Positions 9,758-20,200 of a stretch of DNA of 64,000 nucleotides are shown piece by piece. Under the pieces are notes generated by a model. That model was not told where the DNA came from and made no database searches. It saw only the letters and a list, made by a program, of their open reading frames with translations. The position numbers were made by a program, and so were the translations under genes. Each line of letters begins with the position of its first letter. Position 1 is the first letter of the stretch. Location: NCBI GenBank assembly GCA_951640165.1, contig OX621258.1, positions 6,099,501 through 6,163,500 on the forward strand, in the 5' to 3' direction. Source of the DNA: Pseudoips prasinana. Lineage: Eukaryota; Arthropoda; Insecta; Lepidoptera; Nolidae.

Positions 9758-9765
9758 AATTAACG

Positions 9766-10120
9766 CACACCCTCAAACACCCCAATTAGAATATTATGTT
9801 ATAATAATAAACATAAACTGAATTTTTAATTTAACATGCCTATGCATTGTTATTTACTAAATTCGTTTCTTGGAATAAAGTTTATTTTTCTTTATTTTGT
9901 ATTGAATGATGGAATTTGTATAATAAAACTGCGATTTTAAAAATCTTATTACTTTGACTTACGGTCCATTTCAATTTGTTTTGACTGTATAGGGTTAATA
10001 TGACAATAATTTCCGTAGTTTTAATTATTTTGAAATAAAAAAATACTTATATTAAAAATTATATAAATCGATTCAGTCAACGATTCTGATCAAACTATTT
10101 TCAGGATGTGCTTTAATTAA
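9766..10120. other. AT-rich intergenic, no gene recognised
   Basis: No coding pattern and no recognised repeat. Confidence 0.45.
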
Positions 10121-10124
10121 GTTA

Positions 10125-10207
10125 CATGTTGTATATGTCCTGGGTGGGATTAGAACCCACGACCTGCGGCGTGAATGGCAAGTAGGTATCTACCCACCAC
10201 GCCCGTC
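10125..10207 (-). mobile_element. SINE-2 head fragment
   Basis: TCCTGGGTGGGATTAGAACC, CACGACCTGCGGCGTG and ACCACGCCCG are the reverse of the SINE-2 tRNA head. Confidence 0.65.
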
Positions 10208-10288
10208 AATTATTGTTATTATTGAATTTAGAAGAATTTAAATTGTATATTGGAATCAATGTAGCACTTCAAAATATAATCAAAATGG

Positions 10289-10512
10289 ACACATGTTCTT
10301 GTTCATCATCATCATCATATCAGCCGGAAGACGTCCACTGCTGGACAAAAGCCTCCCCCAAAGATCTCCAAAATTGCCGGTCTCGCGTTATTCGCATCCA
10401 GCGGTTTCCAGCGACCCGCACAAGATCATCGGTCCATCTTGTAGGGGCCTACCCACACTGCGTCTTCCGGTCCGTGGTCGCCACTCGAGAACCTTTCTGC
10501 CCCAATGTTTTT
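10289..10512 (-). pseudogene. RTE-type LINE 3' end
   Basis: On the minus strand frames read GRKVLEWRPRTGRRSVGRP and, after a shift, RSLGEAFVQQWTS, followed by the (ATG)n tail. This is the ORF2 C-terminus of a lepidopteran RTE-type LINE. Other 5'-truncated copies lie at 15499, 16380, 40829, 54440, 58500, 59293 and 62850. Edges are set by the (ATG)n tail and the CATTGGGGCAGAAAGG point. Confidence 0.75.
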
Positions 10513-10565
10513 GACCACGAAGACCTAATCTAGTATTTACAAAAAAAAAATGCAAAGTAAACTGA

Positions 10566-10770
10566 CTGCACATGTGGCGGCTAAGATAGTCGCCTCGCCG
10601 CTTCGTGTCCCGGGTTCGAATCCCACGCAGGACAACTATTTCTGTGACCCATAAATAGTTGTTCAGAGTCTGGATGTACTTTCTGTCCGTCAATTATATG
10701 TTTGTCAATTACCCCGCGACACAGGGATTAAAATACCTAGTACGGGCGTTGTCTGTATCAAAATAAAAAC
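10566..10770 (+). mobile_element. SINE-3, full copy
   Basis: A box TGGCGGCTAAGATAGTCG (short by a few bases), B box GGGTTCGAATC, then the ACAACTATTTCTGTGACCCA body and the CCCCGCGACACAGGG end. Confidence 0.8.
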
Positions 10771-11017
10771 TAAATTGGCTGTTGTCAGCCCCTTAAGTTA
10801 AAAAAACCTCTGACGTCATGTTGGTTCATTTATATTCTGACTGTGATAGAGAAATTATGAACCTATACGCTGATAAAAATTGGCCAACTAACTAGCTTTG
10901 CTCGTCCCTTTCCTATTCTTATTGGGTCTGCTTCACAGTCGACCCTCTGGCTAGCTACCGAAATTAATCGCGCAACTATATTCTAATTGCAGAATCTAAA
11001 GAGAACAATTATGTTTA

Positions 11018-11100
11018 TTAACCATATTACTAAAAACATGTTCTGACTATTTACAAGCGCTTTTTAAACTCGATGTGAATGAAAACCTTTTTTATTAATT
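11018..11100 (+). mobile_element. LINE/SINE 3' tail ending in GTGAATGAAAA
   Basis: ACATGTTCTGACTATTTACA then AGCGCTTTTTAAA, the same end as 4137-4200 and 34843-34905. Confidence 0.6.
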
Positions 11101-11142
11101 TTTATAACGTAACTGTTAGAAAACTTCAAATCCAACTATCTA

Positions 11143-11454
11143 TCTATACATATAATAAAATCGTAGGAAAGTCTTAATTGTACATTGAATATTTTTTTAA
11201 AAGGATACTTGGGGCTTAATCTCCAATCGATAACGAAGCCAAAAATATAGTTTTAAGAATTTTTGTCTGTTTGTCTGTATATATGTCCGGGCTAAACTCA
11301 AAAAGTACAGCATGGATTTACTTCAAATTTACCATGAATATTACTAAGAGGTCGGGTCAACATAAAGGCTACATATTATCACGCTATCACCTACGGGGGG
11401 GAGCTGTGATACTTTACAAAGTTTTACGCGGGTAAAACCGCGGGGTACAGTTAG
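11143..11454 (+). mobile_element. Non-autonomous Helitron, complete (copy D)
   Basis: 312 bp, starting TCTATACATATAATAAAATC after a host A. The 3' hairpin is intact, but the terminal CTAG has become TTAG before the host T. Confidence 0.8.
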
Positions 11455-11639
11455 TAATTACATAATTTTGGTAAAGAACTGATAGCCTTACATTGGACAG
11501 ATATTATTATATATTATGTTTCATCCCGTGGATGCCGCCTAATAAATAGGCGCCTATAGGACACCAGGTAGTCGAGCAGCACCCTCACCTGTGTACTAGC
11601 TGCCACCCACCTGCGGCCGCCACCTGACTACTGCAAACC

Positions 11640-11690
11640 TCTAAACCAACAACCTTATAAAGCCTTTGGGGGAGGCCTATGTCCAACGTA
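11640..11690 (+). repeat. RTE tail scrap
   Basis: CTTTGGGGGAGGCCTATGTC matches the end of the RTE ORF2 just upstream of its stop. Only about 40 bases remain. Confidence 0.5.
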
Positions 11691-11691
11691 G

Positions 11692-11927
11692 TAAGACGGT
11701 CACCGTAGCCTAGTTGGTAGTGCTCCTGCCTACGAAGCTGGTGGTCCTGGGATCGAATCCCGGTAAGTGCAAATATTTGTGTGATGAGCACGAACATTTG
11801 TTTCTGAGCCATGGATGTTTTCTATGTATATAAATATTTATCTATTTATATAAGTATGTATATCGTCGCCTGGTACCCATAGTAGAAGCCTTGCTTAGTT
11901 TGGGGCTAGAATGATCTGTGTGACTTG
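11692..11927 (+). mobile_element. SINE-1, near full length
   Basis: A box TAGCCTAGTTGGTAGTGCTC, B box GATCGAATCCC (one change), the TGATGAGCACGAACATTTG body and the CTTGCTTAGTTTGGGGCTAG tail. Confidence 0.85.
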
Positions 11928-11984
11928 CAAAAAATTCAAAAATTAAAAAAAAAAAAAACTGTGGACGACATCAGTGGTGATGAT

Positions 11985-12250
11985 GATGATACTTACTTAC
12001 TTATCGTTTGGGCAGTGGTTACCCTAGTGTCAGAGTTGTTCAAGCCCAGTAGGCCTCTGACATGGCTTAACGACTGTTGCCTCATAGTTACAACCGGAAC
12101 CGACAGCTTAACATGGCCTCCGAAGCACGGAGACGCTCAGAAATGAAACCAATGGCGGTAACCAATCTGTGGACTGACTGCGAGCTTAGTTGCTTAACCT
12201 CGCCAATCACTTACGGACCGGTGAGCGCCTCAATGATGATGATGATGATT
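11985..12250 (+). repeat. R6 repeat, best copy
   Basis: It runs from TTACTTATCGTTTGGGCAGT through ACAACCGGAACCGACAGCTT and TCCGAAGCACGGAGACG to a (GAT)n tail. Relatives: 1945, 52350, 61770, 62338, 63225. A (GAT)n tail and shared 3' half suggest a 5'-truncated LINE or SINE mobilised like the RTE copies. No pol III box is clear. Confidence 0.65.
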
Positions 12251-13140
12251 TGGCTTAATGCCAATAATCTTGTGCTTAATGATAAGAAAACTAAAGTCAT
12301 TAAATTCACTACACCGAATGTGAAACAGGCGACAACCAATGTACAACTTAATGGAGCTAGGTTGGACCCTGTTGAATAAACTGTGTTCTTGGGTATCACT
12401 ATTGACTCAAAGCTACAATGGAGCCCACAAATAGAAAAACTGTCCAGCAAATTAAGTTCTGCAGCATATGCAGTGACAACTATTAGACGGCTGACTGATG
12501 TTGACACAGCTAGCATGGTTTATTTCAGTTATTTTCATAGTGTAATGTCCTGTGGAATTCTTCTCTGGGGTAGCTCTACTGACATTAACACCATATTTAT
12601 ATTGCATAAAAGAGCTGTAAGAGCTATCTTATAATCTTGGCCCGAGAGTGTCTCTAAGAGAAACGTTCAAAGAGGTTGTTAACCTTCTAACTGTACCATC
12701 TCAGTATATATATGAAAACTTACTATGTGCATAAAAATATCGATTCTTCCTGTAAAAGGAGCGATACACATAATGTAAATACTAGATATAAGAATAATCT
12801 CATATTGCATAATACCCGTCTCCAGAAAATAAGTAGCTCTTTTATGGGGCAATGTATAAGGTTCTATAACAAACTTCCCAATAATATTAGAGAATTGTCT
12901 ACGAATAAGTTTAAAAGAATTATTAAAGCCAAATTGTGTAGCAGGGCATATTACCAAATTTCTGATTATTTAAGTGATAAAAGTGCTTGGGATTGAGTTG
13001 TTCTGAGTCACATGATTGTTATTTTAAAAAAGGATTTCTACTGAGTTTTGCAGTGTTTCTCAGTAGCTGCCACGTCATGCACTGCACGGTAGGGTAAAAA
13101 AAATGACGATTCCACATAAATGTAAAATTTTACGGAATAA
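12251..13140 (+). pseudogene. CR1-type LINE ORF2 C-terminus and 3' UTR
   Basis: Frames read WLNANNLVLNDKKTKVIKF, a stop, then FLGITIDSKLQWSPQIEKL and SYFHSVMSCGILLWGSSTD, a frameshift near 12632, then FMGQCIRFYNKLPNNIREL. This is the post-palm part of a non-LTR reverse transcriptase of the family at 41270-45230, which has the same protein and 3' UTR (AGCTGCCACGTCATGCACTG). The copy is 5'-truncated, with one stop and one shift. Confidence 0.85.
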
Positions 13141-13159
13141 GAATTTTTGTCGTTGACTT

Positions 13160-13645
13160 TGACTATAAATTCCTTTATTCCATCGCCGTTGGTCTCGGTT
13201 AGCCTAAGTCCTTTAATGCATAGGAGGCAGCGGAACGGGATCGGGAGCTCAATAGCACCAACCCGGCTCGAGCAAGGAGGCCTAGACGTCGAAAGCGTAT
13301 CTCTGGCCACCGTAGGAAATGGCCTGCAGGCGACAGACCCAGGGCAGTCTGTCGCTTGATCAGAATAGGCGTAAGAAGGCAGCGCTCGTGTTCCGCGCGC
13401 GCAATTTGCGAGGAAGGGACCAGTTTTCCCCCCGTATGACGAGGCCTGCCTAGGCACAGGCGGGCTAAGATCTGTCTGGGTTGCGGTGAATGCTTTCGCT
13501 AATCCCGTGGCCCAGACTACAGTTACTCGAGGAACACCTTAAGGTTTTAGTCGGTAAACCGAAGACGTCATACCGGGAGCCCGACATACCCCGTCGCTTG
13601 CTCAGCGGCGGGGATCCGTAACGGATTAAAAAAGTCCTTTAATAC
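13160..13645 (+). repeat. GC-rich LINE-like block
   Basis: A sharp rise in GC against the surroundings. It has CCGGGAGCCCGACATACCCC, a CGCTTGCTCAGCGGCGGGG hairpin-like end and an ATCCGTAACGGATTAAAAAA tail. I read it as the 3' region of an R1-type or similar LINE, from its GC content and A-rich end only. A 139-codon minus frame crosses it and is not convincing. Confidence 0.4.
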
Positions 13646-13791
13646 ATTAATTCTACGAGCCGCGGAACCAAACCTGATATCCCTTTTAATTGTGGTAATG
13701 TTATCTGCGATGACCTCGCGGTAATTAGCTTCATACATTCATCTACCAAATTATGGACAAGGCGTTAAAATTAAGTTAAATAACGTAAATT

Positions 13792-13861
13792 GGCCTAATG
13801 GTCTAGTGGTTAGAGTCCCTGACTGCTAAGCCAGAGATCGGGAGTCCCAACTAGAACAATT
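13792..13861 (+). mobile_element. SINE-5 head, split by insertion
   Basis: CCTAATGGTCTAGTGGTTAG is an A-box region of a tRNA-like head. The B box (GGGAGTCCCAAC) is decayed. The rest of this SINE resumes at about 14312. Confidence 0.6.
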
Positions 13862-14312
13862 TTTTTTTTTTTAGACCCGCAAACTGGCCGTTACGGCAAA
13901 ACATACATTATTGCAACACTTTACACATTACAAATCTTTGGAGAGTTTTGGCGCCAACGCGGATAAAGACGCATCGAGGCTATGTTTTATTTTCAAAAAC
14001 TGGTGTGAATTGGAGTTTTTATGTGTAAATATGGTGGATTTTTAGACATAACATCTTCGACAACGTACACAAGTGGAGGAAAGTGCGATATTGCCGTGAA
14101 TTGTGATTTTTGTGTTGTAACCAAAACTCCATAAAAGCTTCTAGTAAAGTCTCCACTGCTTTACTGGGGTTCGACAAGGACTATGTATGACTTGACTGTG
14201 ACGGACTTTACTTGACAATGACGGAAATAAATGATATAAAAATATATTTACTGAAGGCTCATAAGGCCAAAGAAGCCAGAGCCGTAAATCGGAATTTAAA
14301 AAAAAAATACAA
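13862..14312 (+). mobile_element. ~400-bp element with A-rich 3' end
   Basis: The block from TTTGGAGAGTTTTGGCGCCA to AGAGCCGTAAATCGGAATTT plus poly-A recurs in reverse at 35772-36148. It interrupts SINE-5. It has no ORF. A SINE or a short LINE end is possible. Confidence 0.65.
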
Positions 14313-14372
14313 ATCTTTGTATAATGAGCATGATTATTTGATTTGTGTCTGGTTGTAAGATAATAATGTCCT
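14313..14372 (+). mobile_element. SINE-5 tail, resumed
   Basis: ACAAATCTTTGTATAATGAG and GATTTGTGTCTGGTTG continue the fragment seen at 6878-6900. Confidence 0.5.
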
Positions 14373-14377
14373 CCACG

Positions 14378-14728
14378 CCGAATTTTTGGCCACAGTGGCC
14401 AGTCTCAATGGAGACTAGCCAATTGCGCAGAACATATTATAGTACACAAGTGTGTGCGCTAACACAGGGGCACTTTCTATTCCATCACTATCACGATCCG
14501 ATGGGACGACTAGCGACCCGACCGGAAAGAGGTCAGGAACAGGACCGACGACTTTACCTGCTCTCCAAGGCACGGGGGTGTAATACCGCAGATTTCGAGC
14601 TGATACTAAGAAATTTTCTTTGCGGAAAAACCCATAATCACTTTTTGGGCTGACCCAGGATTTGAAATCAGGTCCTCGTTAACTGCAGTTGAACGCGCAA
14701 CCGCTAGACCAACGACGCACTCAATTGT
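14378..14728 (-). mobile_element. SINE-4, full copy
   Basis: On the minus strand the tRNA-like head has TTGGTCTAGCGGTTGCGCG (A box) and a weak B box (GATTTCAAATCC). It continues through GTGATTATGGGTTTTTCCGC and CCTTGGAGAGCAGGTAAAGT to the ATGGAATAGAAAGTGCCCCT end zone. Relatives: 24012-24195 and 62545-62825. Confidence 0.7.
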
Positions 14729-14919
14729 AATATAATATGTATGTTTTGGAAATATATATACTATACCTATATATATATTTATATTTCTGAAATATGAGCT
14801 TGTTATTAGCAATTTTTCGTTAAAATATATTTCTTTTTATGATTTGTAATTAGTCTGTAAGCTTTCCTTAAAACAATAAAAAATATATATATAGAATGTT
14901 TATCAGTTGTCTAGTTGCC

Positions 14920-15187
14920 ATACAATACAATACAAAACTCTTTATTGTACACCATAAATGAATATTAATTACAAAAACACTTATTATAATTATGTACAGA
15001 CGCTTGCACATCAAGCTATCCCAATCTGTCAAATTTCCCCAATTGAAAGTGAACCTTATGCTTTTGTGATAAACTAGAAAGCTATAAAAGAAATTTGACA
15101 AATTGGGGTAGCTGGATGTGCTGGCGTCTGTACAAAGGGCGATAAGATCTATCGCTAGTTGCAATTTCTTCCAGACAACCTTGGGAT
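14920..15187 (-). mobile_element. LINE 3' tail interrupted by MITE M
   Basis: The minus strand reads GGTTGTCTGGAAGAAATTGC to ATCTTATCGCCC, then the MITE at 14993-15134, then TTATGGTGTACAATAAAGAG. The two halves belong to the LINE tail also seen at 4610-4745. Confidence 0.65.
14993..15134. mobile_element. MITE M, complete (142 bp)
   Basis: The ends TGTACAGACGC and GCGTCTGTACA are inverted. The arms extend with interruptions through ATCAAGCTATCCCAATCTGT and its mirror for some 45 bp. The centre includes GTGAACCTTATGC (reverse GCATAAGGTTCAC), the core that relates it to the repeat array at 25729-32556. Confidence 0.8.
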
Positions 15188-15498
15188 GGACAAAACTAGT
15201 CTGCCATAGTACAGGCTCTACCCAGTTTGGGATCAAATGGCAGTGTGGTAGGGCTCTAATAGGCAGGCTTTTTTTATTGGACTATGAATAGATCCTTATC
15301 CTTATTTATCTATGCTCCATGTACTTCCTTATCGCAGTACAAGAGATGCACCACAGCGCCGCAACTGCGTTTAAATTAACACTGACATTATGACCTTAAC
15401 TACGGCCATGATATTTATCGGACAGGCTATTTCAGTTTATATACTACAAACATAGATACTCTAATTTATATGTACAAAGTTTTAGCATATATTATCTA

Positions 15499-15795
15499 AG
15501 CACTGTCGAAATCCGCAGGCGAACCAAAGTCACCGACATAGCCCGAAGAATTGCCAAGCTGAATTGGCAGTGGGCAGGGCACATAGCTCGTAGAGCCGAC
15601 GGCCGTTGGGGCAGAAAGGTTCTCGAGTGGCGACCACGAACCGGAAGACGCAGCGTGGGCAGGCCCCCTACAAGATGGACCGATGATCTTGTGCGGGTCG
15701 CTGGAAACTGCTGGATGCGAATAGCACAAGACCGGCAATTGTGGAGATCTTTGGGGGAGGCCTTTGTCCAGCAGTGGACGTCTTTCTGGACAAAA
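15499..15795 (+). pseudogene. RTE-type LINE 3' end
   Basis: The frame contains IARRADGRWGRKVLEWRPRT, VGRPPTRWTDDLVRVAG and RSLGEAFVQQWTSF: the C-terminus of RTE ORF2. The expected stop and (ATG)n tail are replaced by other repeat sequence. The upstream catalytic domains are missing. Confidence 0.8.
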
Positions 15796-15839
15796 GCATC
15801 CGTTGAGTATCATCTTGGGGGGATATGCCATAATCGCCA

Positions 15840-15970
15840 CGCTTGGCAGACGGGTTGGCGATCGCAGTAAGAGGGTCATAGTACTCAGAGAGAAGCTGCT
15901 ATCTGTTCTCTGGGAGATATACACTTCTACGCTTCCCACGGGATGAACTGGGGTGGCGATATTCTATGGC
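15840..15970. repeat. Fragment of the 6129-6302 MITE-like element
   Basis: GGTTGGCGATCGCAG, AGAGAAGCTGCTATCTGTTC and TCTACGCTTCCCACGGGATG match it with scattered changes. Both ends are missing. Confidence 0.5.
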
Positions 15971-16011
15971 ATCAATCACAGAGCCAAAATTCGAAATTGT
16001 CGAATAGTAAT

Positions 16012-16260
16012 ATGATAATAATATCCTGGCGACACACACGGCCATCTGATCCCAAACTAAGCAGAGCTTGTACTATGGAAACTAGAAAATTATATACTAC
16101 ATATATTACTTTTCTTTTGTAAATACATACTTATATAGATAATAACACCTCAGATCAAACAGACATATTCATGCACACAAATATCTGTCCTGGGTGGGAA
16201 TCGAACCCACGACCTGCGGCGTGAAAGGCAAGCATTTACCAATCACGTCAACGGGCCCGT
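16012..16260 (-). mobile_element. SINE-2, near full length
   Basis: On the minus strand the head has TTGACGTGATTGGTAAATGC (A box), GGTTCGATTCC (B box), the ACAGATATTTGTGTGCATGA body and a GCTCTGCTTAGTTTGGGATC tail. Confidence 0.85.
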
Positions 16261-16377
16261 TTATAAGTTTATATACTGCAAACAATAGTTCTGAATCTCC
16301 ATGATATGAATACCATGTCATGAATCGCCATAGTAACTATGGAAATGGCATCGGATAATTTGTTAGGCATATGGGCT

Positions 16378-16518
16378 ACAGACTTCATCATATCTGCCGA
16401 AGGCTGCTGGAAAAAAGCTTCCCCACAATGGCCGGCTTTATGCAGCCTGCATCCAGTTCCCCCGACCCCTGCAAGATCGCTGGTCCACCTTGTAGGGAGC
16501 CTAACTAACCCCAAAGGT
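16378..16518 (-). pseudogene. RTE-type LINE 3' scrap, diverged
   Basis: The minus strand keeps LPTRWTSDLAGVGGTGCRL, an RTE C-terminal segment, and a TTCGGCAGATATGATG tail. It is more diverged than the other copies. Confidence 0.6.
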
Positions 16519-17020
16519 GCCGTCAATTTTTTTATTTATTTGGAGAACCTAAACTTTTCACTTTAAAACAACAACACGTTACAAATGGATTGAACCAATT
16601 GCATTTTAAAGTTAGAGTTCCATTTTCAAATGTTGTAATTAGATTTGCAATACTTTTAATGTAAGAGGTCATTTCCGGGATTCTTTAGTGCGCTTAGTAT
16701 TTGTGTTGGACGTTAGAAATAGATTCGCAATGCAACCTTTTGATCTAACGGCAATTCTGGACCGGATGTACCATCTTAGTAGTTACTTTACTGTGAGTAA
16801 AGTACGACGTTGTTTAAAAGTTCGCTTAATGGAATTTGTATGAATGTATACAGAATTTTAAACCTTAAAACTACGATTATATTACTATTTTTGGATTTTT
16901 TGTGTACTAAAATCCTCACTGGCCCAGTCTCAGCAGGTTGATGATGTTGCACCGTAAAGCCATCGACTTGGACATATCGGGGGTTGGATCTCATATCGAG
17001 TCGCCTGAATTTGAGTTAAG
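16519..17020. other. Intergenic, no gene recognised
   Basis: No coding pattern. Short frames only. Confidence 0.4.
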
Positions 17021-17720
17021 TGTGTATGGGGGGGTTAAGGGCATTCGTACTAAGTGATAAAACGCATTTTTTCTGCCGGAGACGCGCCAATTTTTTTAAA
17101 TAAATTTTTTAAAGTCAAAGAGTAAAGACTTCATACAAATGCATAAAACCGAACTCAATTTTAATAAATTTCGTAGCGATTTCGATACCTACAGCGTTGT
17201 AATACAACGTAAAAACATTGCTTTCGTATTTAGAAGTGATATTTTTTTTATAACACCTTTATATAACTTTCAGAAAAATATCCAAAACTGAATTCGTTTC
17301 ACTATCATGATATTTTTGCAAAAATTTATTTTATGAAATAATTTGGGTTAGGTTAGGTTAGAACGGTGACCATTTAGCGCGCGAAGGCGAGCGAGTGTAG
17401 CGAGCGTGCCGCGGCAGCGGGCGCCGAGCGCTAGAAAAACATTAGCGATGGATATCTCCATAACCATGGGGTTCCGCGGGATGGGGATGGTACAGGAGGG
17501 TAGCCCACTCCCCCCTCCACCCCTCCCTCCTCAATTCACTTACGTTTGAAGGCGACTTGATTTGAGATATTAACCCATATCGGTCCATGGTAGACTTACT
17601 CCTGTCGTGGCGTAGTATAAGGACGAGGAAATAGAGAATACACCTGTGTTGCGCACACACATTTCGATATATCCCGGCACAGTGTGATTTTTTTAAGAAC
17701 CACGCCCGCACACTGTGAAA
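17021..17720. repeat. Low-complexity and GC-patch region with short TTAGG run
   Basis: GGGTTAGGTTAGGTTAG at about 17344 gives three TTAGG-like units, followed by a GC-rich patch (GCGAAGGCGAGCGAGTGTAG, CGGCAGCGGGCGCCGAGCGC). I could not match it elsewhere in the window. It has the look of a dispersed repeat. Confidence 0.35.
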
Positions 17721-18186
17721 TTATGAATCGATACGATCATTTTAAAAAACTAGAAATAAAAATGAGCCCAGGAAAGATCATTTTCCAAAGACTTTGGAAA
17801 AAAAGAAGAAATAGGGATATAGAAAGAACCAGACAAAGTTATATTCGCTAATGAAGCGTCACTGATATGTATTTAAAAGGAAATAGAAAAAACAAGGTTA
17901 TTATTGAACATAAGTCATCAACAAACACTCGGCCTATTATCGAATTTTTTTGAAAAGCCATGATTTAATTAATGTTTAAAAAAAACTGTTATTTACATTT
18001 GACTTTTCAGCTTGTGAAGCAGCCAGTAAGCTGTGTCGTGATGTACCCATATGTGAGTATTTGCACAACACAAGGAAGTTTCCCGAGTGAAATATAAATA
18101 AGTGATTGTACTCATGTGAATTTTGAACCACTTACAGATAACGTTCTTGAGCTTCTACAGACAGCAGTACCAGTATACAGAACTAA
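17721..18186. other. Intergenic, no gene recognised
   Basis: AT-rich. GATCATTTTAAAAAACTAGA and what follows show no coding pattern. Confidence 0.4.
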
Positions 18187-18335
18187 TGTACAGACGCCAG
18201 CACATACAGCGACCATAATCTGTCAAATTTATTTTATAGATTTTCAACGTTATCATATAAGTACGAGTATAAGGTTCACTTTCAATTGGGAAAATTTGAC
18301 AGATTCGGATAGCTTGAATTGCCGGCGTTTGTACA
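18187..18335. mobile_element. MITE M, complete (149 bp)
   Basis: TGTACAGACGCCAGC opens it and GCCGGCGTTTGTACA closes it. The right arm reads ATAAGGTTCACTTTCAATTG, which is also the right flank of the repeat array apart from two bases. Confidence 0.8.
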
Positions 18336-18369
18336 AACAATACGGTTCGATCACTACATCCCCATATAT

Positions 18370-18592
18370 AAACATAATAATATTCTGGGACATTATTCAC
18401 ACACGGCCTTCAGACCCAAACTAAGCAGAGCTTGTACTATGGACACCAGATAACTGATATAATACATATACTACTTTTCTTTTGTACATACTTATATAGA
18501 TAATTACACCCAGACTCAGGACAAACAGACATGCACACAAATATCTGTCCTGGGTGGGACCAACCAACCACGCCAACCGGCAGCATGGATTA
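18370..18592 (-). mobile_element. SINE-2 with deleted head
   Basis: The tail (ATATTATTATG, GCTCTGCTTAGTTTGGGTCT) and body are good. The head has lost the B box (TCCTGGGTGGGACCAACCAA). Confidence 0.75.
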
Positions 18593-18601
18593 TACAATTT
18601 C

Positions 18602-18868
18602 CGGATATAATAATAATAATAATATCTAGGGACAATGTCACACAGATCATCCTAGCCCCAAACTAAGCAAAGCTTGTACTATGGGTACCAGGTGACGATA
18701 TACATACTTATATAGATTGATAAATACTTATATACATAGAAAACATCCATGACTCAGAAACAAATATTCGTGCTCATCACACAAATATTTGCACTTACCG
18801 GGATTCGAACCCAGGACCACCAGCTTCGTAGGCAGGATAACTACCAACTAGGCTACGGTGACCGTCAA
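18602..18868 (-). mobile_element. SINE-1, full copy
   Basis: On the minus strand TAGCCTAGTTGGTAGTTATC (A box), GGTTCGAATCC (B box), the TTTGTGTGATGAGCACGAAT body and a GCTTTGCTTAGTTTGGGGCT tail into (ATT)n. Confidence 0.88.
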
Positions 18869-19129
18869 AATATCTTACTATATTATACTTCTCTCTCATT
18901 GTCGGTTACGTTAATATCAATGACATATGTCAAATGTCAAAAATCCACCGACTGCGTTGTAATTTCACCAGGATCTCATATTTTATATCTGTCAATATTG
19001 ACCATAGACTTATATGATACATATAGGTCAATGATATTGACGTTGATTTTAATATTGACGTGACGGCAATGTATAGCTCCGCGCAGTGGATGTGTGACCG
19101 ATCGCGACACCCTTCACTTCATATATATA

Positions 19130-19262
19130 TTTCTATAATTAATCCTAAACATAACTTGACAATAACTTAATACAAGCTAGCTAAATATCATTACTATTAT
19201 AAACTAAATGTTATAACAATCTGTGTACCTAAATATCTGTATGTAACTAGAAATAATTATGT
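19130..19262 (+). mobile_element. Core of the TACAAGCTAGC LINE/SINE tail
   Basis: CCTAAACATAACTTGACAAT and TACAAGCTAGCTAAATATCA match the blocks at 4005-4070 and 34678-34760. The terminal segment is missing. Confidence 0.5.
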
Positions 19263-19439
19263 ATCCTTAAATACATTCAGTCAAAAAAGTATCGGGAATG
19301 GATGATTTGTTTATGGTTCCAAATTCAAATTTTAGTTTTTTTTTTTTTGTTGTTAGATTGGCTCAACTGTTTCCCATTTTGGCGCGGAGTTTGAGTTGCA
19401 TCTGTTATTTATATTAAAATCAGTGCTGGTTTTAGTAAT

Positions 19440-19442
<3 letters not shown>

Positions 19443-19479
<37 letters not shown>

Positions 19480-19500
19480 ATTACTAAATATATATATATA
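19443..19500. repeat. (AT)n microsatellite in a palindrome
   Basis: TAGTAATATCAT, then (AT)n, then ATGATATTACTA, so the run is framed by inverted flanks. It lies in the mariner 5' UTR. Confidence 0.85.
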
Positions 19501-19525
19501 GATATAGTGTATTGCGAATTTCATA

Positions 19526-20200
19526 ATGGACAAAAATATCGAAAAAAGAGTTTGTCTTAAATTTTGCATCGCTAATGGAATTTCGTGTTCGGAGTCACTG
19601 AAAATATTACAGAAGGCTTACGGTGAATCAACTTTATCAAAAACTCGTGCTTATGAGTGGTTCAAAGCGTTCAAAAGCGGTCGAGATGTGATGAAAGATT
19701 AGCCTCGCTCTGGAAGGCCATCAACATCTGCAACTGAAGTTATCATCGCAAATGTGAAGGAAATAGTGACTGAAAATCCTCATCAACTCTGAGAGAGATA
19801 GCCGCCGAACTTTCTGTATCTCACGAGTCGATTCGTACCATTTTAACTAATCATTTGGGTATGAAACATGTTGCCGCTCGGCTAGTCCCAAAAGATCTGA
19901 ATTTTCTCCAAAAACTCAATCGCATGAAAGTCGCTGAGGACATGGTAAAACGAGTCAATTCCGACCCAACATTCATGAAACGCATTGTTACTGGTGACGA
20001 GACGTGGGTTTACATGCAAACTAGTCAACAAGCTTCGGAGTGGCGCCTTCCAACTGAAACGAAACCGAAAAAACCACGCCAAAGTCGATCAAAAGTCAAA
20101 GTCATGTTGATTGTTTTCTATGACTATCGCGGTGTGGTGCACTCTGTTGTGCATTCTTACCGGAAGGTCGAACGGTAAATAAAGCATATTATTTGAGCGT
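19526..20200 (+). pseudogene. Mariner transposase, N-terminal half, broken
   Basis: The frame opens MDKNIEKRVCLKFCIANGIS and keeps the helix-turn-helix DNA-binding region (AYEWFKAFKSGRDVM). A TAG stop sits at 19700-19702, codon 59, where the other copy has Leu, and a one-base deletion near 19780 shifts the frame. A later open segment (19855-20178) has VTGDETWV, with the first catalytic Asp of the DD34D triad. The second and third Asp would lie beyond the LINE insertion. Not functional. Confidence 0.88.

Noticed and set aside
13038..13457. 139-codon minus-strand frame
   Set aside because: It crosses from a LINE 3' UTR into a GC-rich repeat block. Composition explains the lack of stops.
17344..17360. 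Interstitial telomere
   Set aside because: Only three TTAGG-like units, with no array around them.
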